From positions 20,875,257-20,939,256 of the forward strand of contig NC_052476.1 of assembly GCF_009730915.1 (NCBI RefSeq): 64,000 nucleotides of DNA, in the 5' to 3' direction. How positions within the stretch are numbered: position 1 is the first letter of the stretch; every line of letters begins with the position of its first letter. Under the pieces are notes generated by a model that worked only from the letters and a program-made list of their open reading frames with translations, was not told the origin of the DNA and searched no databases. Of this stretch, positions 61,382 to 64,000 are shown piece by piece. Position numbers and translations under genes: made by a program. This stretch comes from Dioscorea cayenensis subsp. rotundata. Lineage: Eukaryota; Streptophyta; Magnoliopsida; Dioscoreales; Dioscoreaceae.

Positions 61382-63721
61382 ATGTCGCTGAGGCCGAGCG
61401 AGAGGGCGGAGGTTCGCCGGAACAAGTACAAGGTTGCAGTCGATGCAGAGGAGGGGCGGAGGAGGAGAGAGGACAACATGGTGGAGATCCGAAAGAGCCG
61501 AAGGGAAGAGAGCCTTCAGAAAAAGCGTCGCGAGGGGATGCAGGCCCAGACCATCGCCGCGTCTGCCCACGCCGCTGCCATGGAGAAGAAGGTAGTGACA
61601 CTGGATCATCCGATCGGTGACCTTTTAGGCTCCGATTGTATGGTCGGTTTTGGGTTTTTCTTTTTGGGGTTTAGGTTTGCTGGATCTGATGTTAGGGTTT
61701 TGATGATATGATTCATCTCTTTGTGTTTTCAGTTGGAGAGTCTTCCAGCGATGGTAGCGGGGGTTTGCTCCGAGGATAGCAACTTGCAGCTTGAGGCCAC
61801 CATGCAGTTCCGGAAACTCTTGTCTATAGGTATCAAAGTTTGTAATCTTATTTGGTTCATCTTTAACTTTATCTTTCTGTGATTGTTCTCTTCTTTTGCT
61901 TAATCTGTTCATTAATGTATCATCTAAGTGGCCATAATGTTTTGGATCAACAGAAAATAGATTAGAGTAAATGAAACTAATTGAGATTGGTGTATGGAAG
62001 TAGATAAGATTGTTTTGTCAATGCTTTTTAATTGCCAATTCATCAAACTTTTGTTGTTCAATGTTCAAACAAATTAGAAAAATATCTTTGAATATCAATT
62101 TCTTCTTTTCCTCATTTTTGCCTGAATCGAAATATGCCCACAGTGTTCCTTTGTTTGAAAAAATTGAAATGAGAATGAATTTATCTATTGTAGGAGAAAC
62201 TGCATGCCTTTTATTGTATACACTGATCTATGCATTTATTTCTATTTGGCACCAACAGCAATGGTGACATATTCTGTTTTTGAGTTTGTTATCAGTAAAT
62301 TGCTTTCTGTGTCTCCAAACTCTTCGATTTTTTCGGAAGATATAGTCTCAAAGTTATTGTCCTATGCTAACTTAATATACAGTTATTATTTTTATTTAAT
62401 ACTTGAAAATTGTTTTTAGGTAAATTAATTTACAATTATGCTTCCTTATGTTTATTTCCTCTAGAGGTTGAACAGTTGGTTTGAGATGGAATTATGTGTG
62501 TGCTTTCTTGGTTGCTAAGCAGGGTATGCCTTGATCATGATTTCTACATTATGAGGATTGTCTGAAAGTTTCAGTAATTTAGCTGAATGCTTATAAAGAA
62601 TGTGTAGATAGTTAGTCAGATTTCATTATTGCGAGTTCATTTCCAATATGTAGAAATCAGTGGACTTTAATGATCACTGGTTTTTTGACATTTGATTAGA
62701 ACGAAGCCCACCAATTGAGGAGGTAATCCAATCTGGTGTTGTTCCACGATTCGTGCAGTTTCTTACTAGAGAGGACTTCCCCCAACTTCAGGTTGTTTTG
62801 ATTTAATTAGTTTAATTAAAACACTAGTTTTCTTATTGGTAATTTTCTCATGGTATTTATAAATTATTTCTTGCAGTTTGAGGCTGCTTGGGCATTGACC
62901 AACATTGCCTCAGGGACCTCAGAGAACACCAAGGTTGTGATTGATCATGGCGCTGTGCCTATATTTGTGAAGCTTCTTGGTTCTCTAAGTGATGATGTCC
63001 GTGAGCAGGTGTGTTTTGCAATTGAAACTATTGTTGTGCATTATTAATTGTTTCTTTATTTCTATAATTTGCTCTGATTCATTGTTTTTGACTTTTTTAC
63101 GGTAGGCTGTCTGGGCTTTGGGAAATGTTGCTGGTGATTCTCCCAGATGTCGTGATCTTGTCCTTCAACATGGGGCATTGATTCCTCTCTTGGCACAATT
63201 AAATGAGCATGCTAAGCTTTCTATGCTTAGAAATGCTACATGGACATTGTCAAATTTTTGTCGAGGGAAGCCACAACCGCCGTTTGAACAGGTTTGTTGT
63301 AAATTTTACATTGGTGATTATGTTTTCACTAATTTTATAACAGGCAGTTTCAAAGTTTCCTTTGTATTGATTACTCTTATGGTTTTATTGATTAGACAAA
63401 ACCTGCTCTTCCCGCACTGGAGCGCCTAATTCATTCAAATGACGAGGAAGTCCTTGCTGATGCTTGCTGGGCTTTGTCGTATTTGTCTGACGGTACAAAC
63501 GACAAAATACAAGCTGTCATAGAAGCTGGTGTCTGTCCACGGCTTGTGGAACTTCTTGTGTATGTATTTGATTTGATATTTCTTTAATGTGATTTGCTTT
63601 TTAGCTGGTTGAAGATATCATTTAGCTTGTTGCATTCCTCAGGCATCCATCGCCATCTGTGCTTATTCCAGCACTTCGCACTGTTGGGAACATTGTCACT
63701 GGAGATGATCTGCAGACACAG
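61382..63721 (+). CDS. Importin subunit alpha, 5' part (runs off the window)
   Basis: Nuclear import adaptor that binds NLS cargo through ARM repeats and importin beta through its IBB domain. Seven exons are visible, all in frame: 61382-61591, 61733-61829, 62700-62791, 62877-63008, 63106-63291, 63396-63559, 63643-63721, giving 320 codons ending in phase 0 at a GT donor, so the gene continues past 64000. The IBB domain is exon 1 ([17 protein letters not shown]; basic ...[16 protein letters not shown]). ARM repeats show the NLS-binding Trp/Asn pattern: [66 protein letters not shown] and [13 protein letters not shown]. Splice sites are GT-AG. The remaining three or so ARM repeats and the C-terminus lie outside the window. 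Confidence 0.96.
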
Positions 63722-64000
63722 GTATACTTAATGATATTTTATTTGAGTTCCTTTTCATAATGTTAACCCTTATTCTGATACGATGATCTAGTGCATCTTA
63801 GTTTAATGGTCTTATGCACGTAAATTGGGATTAAAAAAAGCTTGTAATGTGTAATTAAAATATTTTATGAACAATATAGGTAATATAAATTACAAATTGA
63901 TTAGCTTTTGGGTTTTGTGAGTGACTATTTCTTTCATGTTTTATGTAGATATTGTCTAAAATCTGGTGAATTTTTAGAGAAATTTGTATCATTCGGCTTT

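Overview
This is nuclear DNA of a flowering plant. It is AT-rich between genes, its genes are split by many short introns with plant-type splice sites, and the conserved proteins match angiosperm orthologues closely (TRAPPII subunit TRS130, PUM24, RPL19, PRP38 with an RS tail, importin alpha). The importin-alpha N-terminus reads like monocot members, so a non-grass monocot is plausible, but the species cannot be fixed from sequence alone.

Layout: ATL-type RING-H2 ligase (-, 1.2-1.9 kb); small plant-specific protein (+, 4.5-5.1); TRS130 with 21 exons (-, 5.9-15.2); a gap of exactly 1000 Ns (15454-16453); a deleted pectinesterase pseudogene (-, 16.49-16.88); OTU deubiquitinase with a SEC-C tail (-, 17.1-21.3); ribosomal protein L19 (-, 22.6-24.9); AP-1 sigma adaptin (-, 25.9-28.1); class-3 lipase (-, 28.9-32.7); J-domain protein (+, 35.6-36.4); Pumilio homologue 24 (-, 36.6-41.6); GH28 polygalacturonase-like protein (+, 44.9-48.7); U2 snRNA with its own Pol II snRNA promoter (+, 49.4-49.6); PRP38 (+, 50.2-53.5); PR-10/Bet v 1 protein (+, 55.6-56.8); type I pectinesterase (-, 57.9-59.9); and the 5' part of importin alpha (+, from 61.4 kb to beyond the window edge).

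Most genes are housekeeping: translation (RPL19), ribosome biogenesis (PUM24), splicing (U2, PRP38), vesicle traffic (TRS130, AP-1 sigma) and nuclear import (importin alpha). Two act on cell-wall pectin (GH28, pectinesterase). They are ordinary independent plant genes, not a cluster with one shared function.

The strongest unexplained pattern is that 7 of 14 coding genes need the removal of single bases to read through. I count 15 sites, all of them one base too many and nearly all in short homopolymers, which points to leftover long-read assembly error rather than gene death. Other structures: a mitochondrial nad2 fragment that interrupts a minisatellite in the OTU gene's first intron, a tandem duplication that copied half of an AP-1 sigma exon together with its splice donor, a foldback MITE in the PR-10 intron, a four-module foldback downstream of the small gene, and duplication of the U2 3' flank. 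No LTR element, CRISPR array or obvious new multi-gene system was found.
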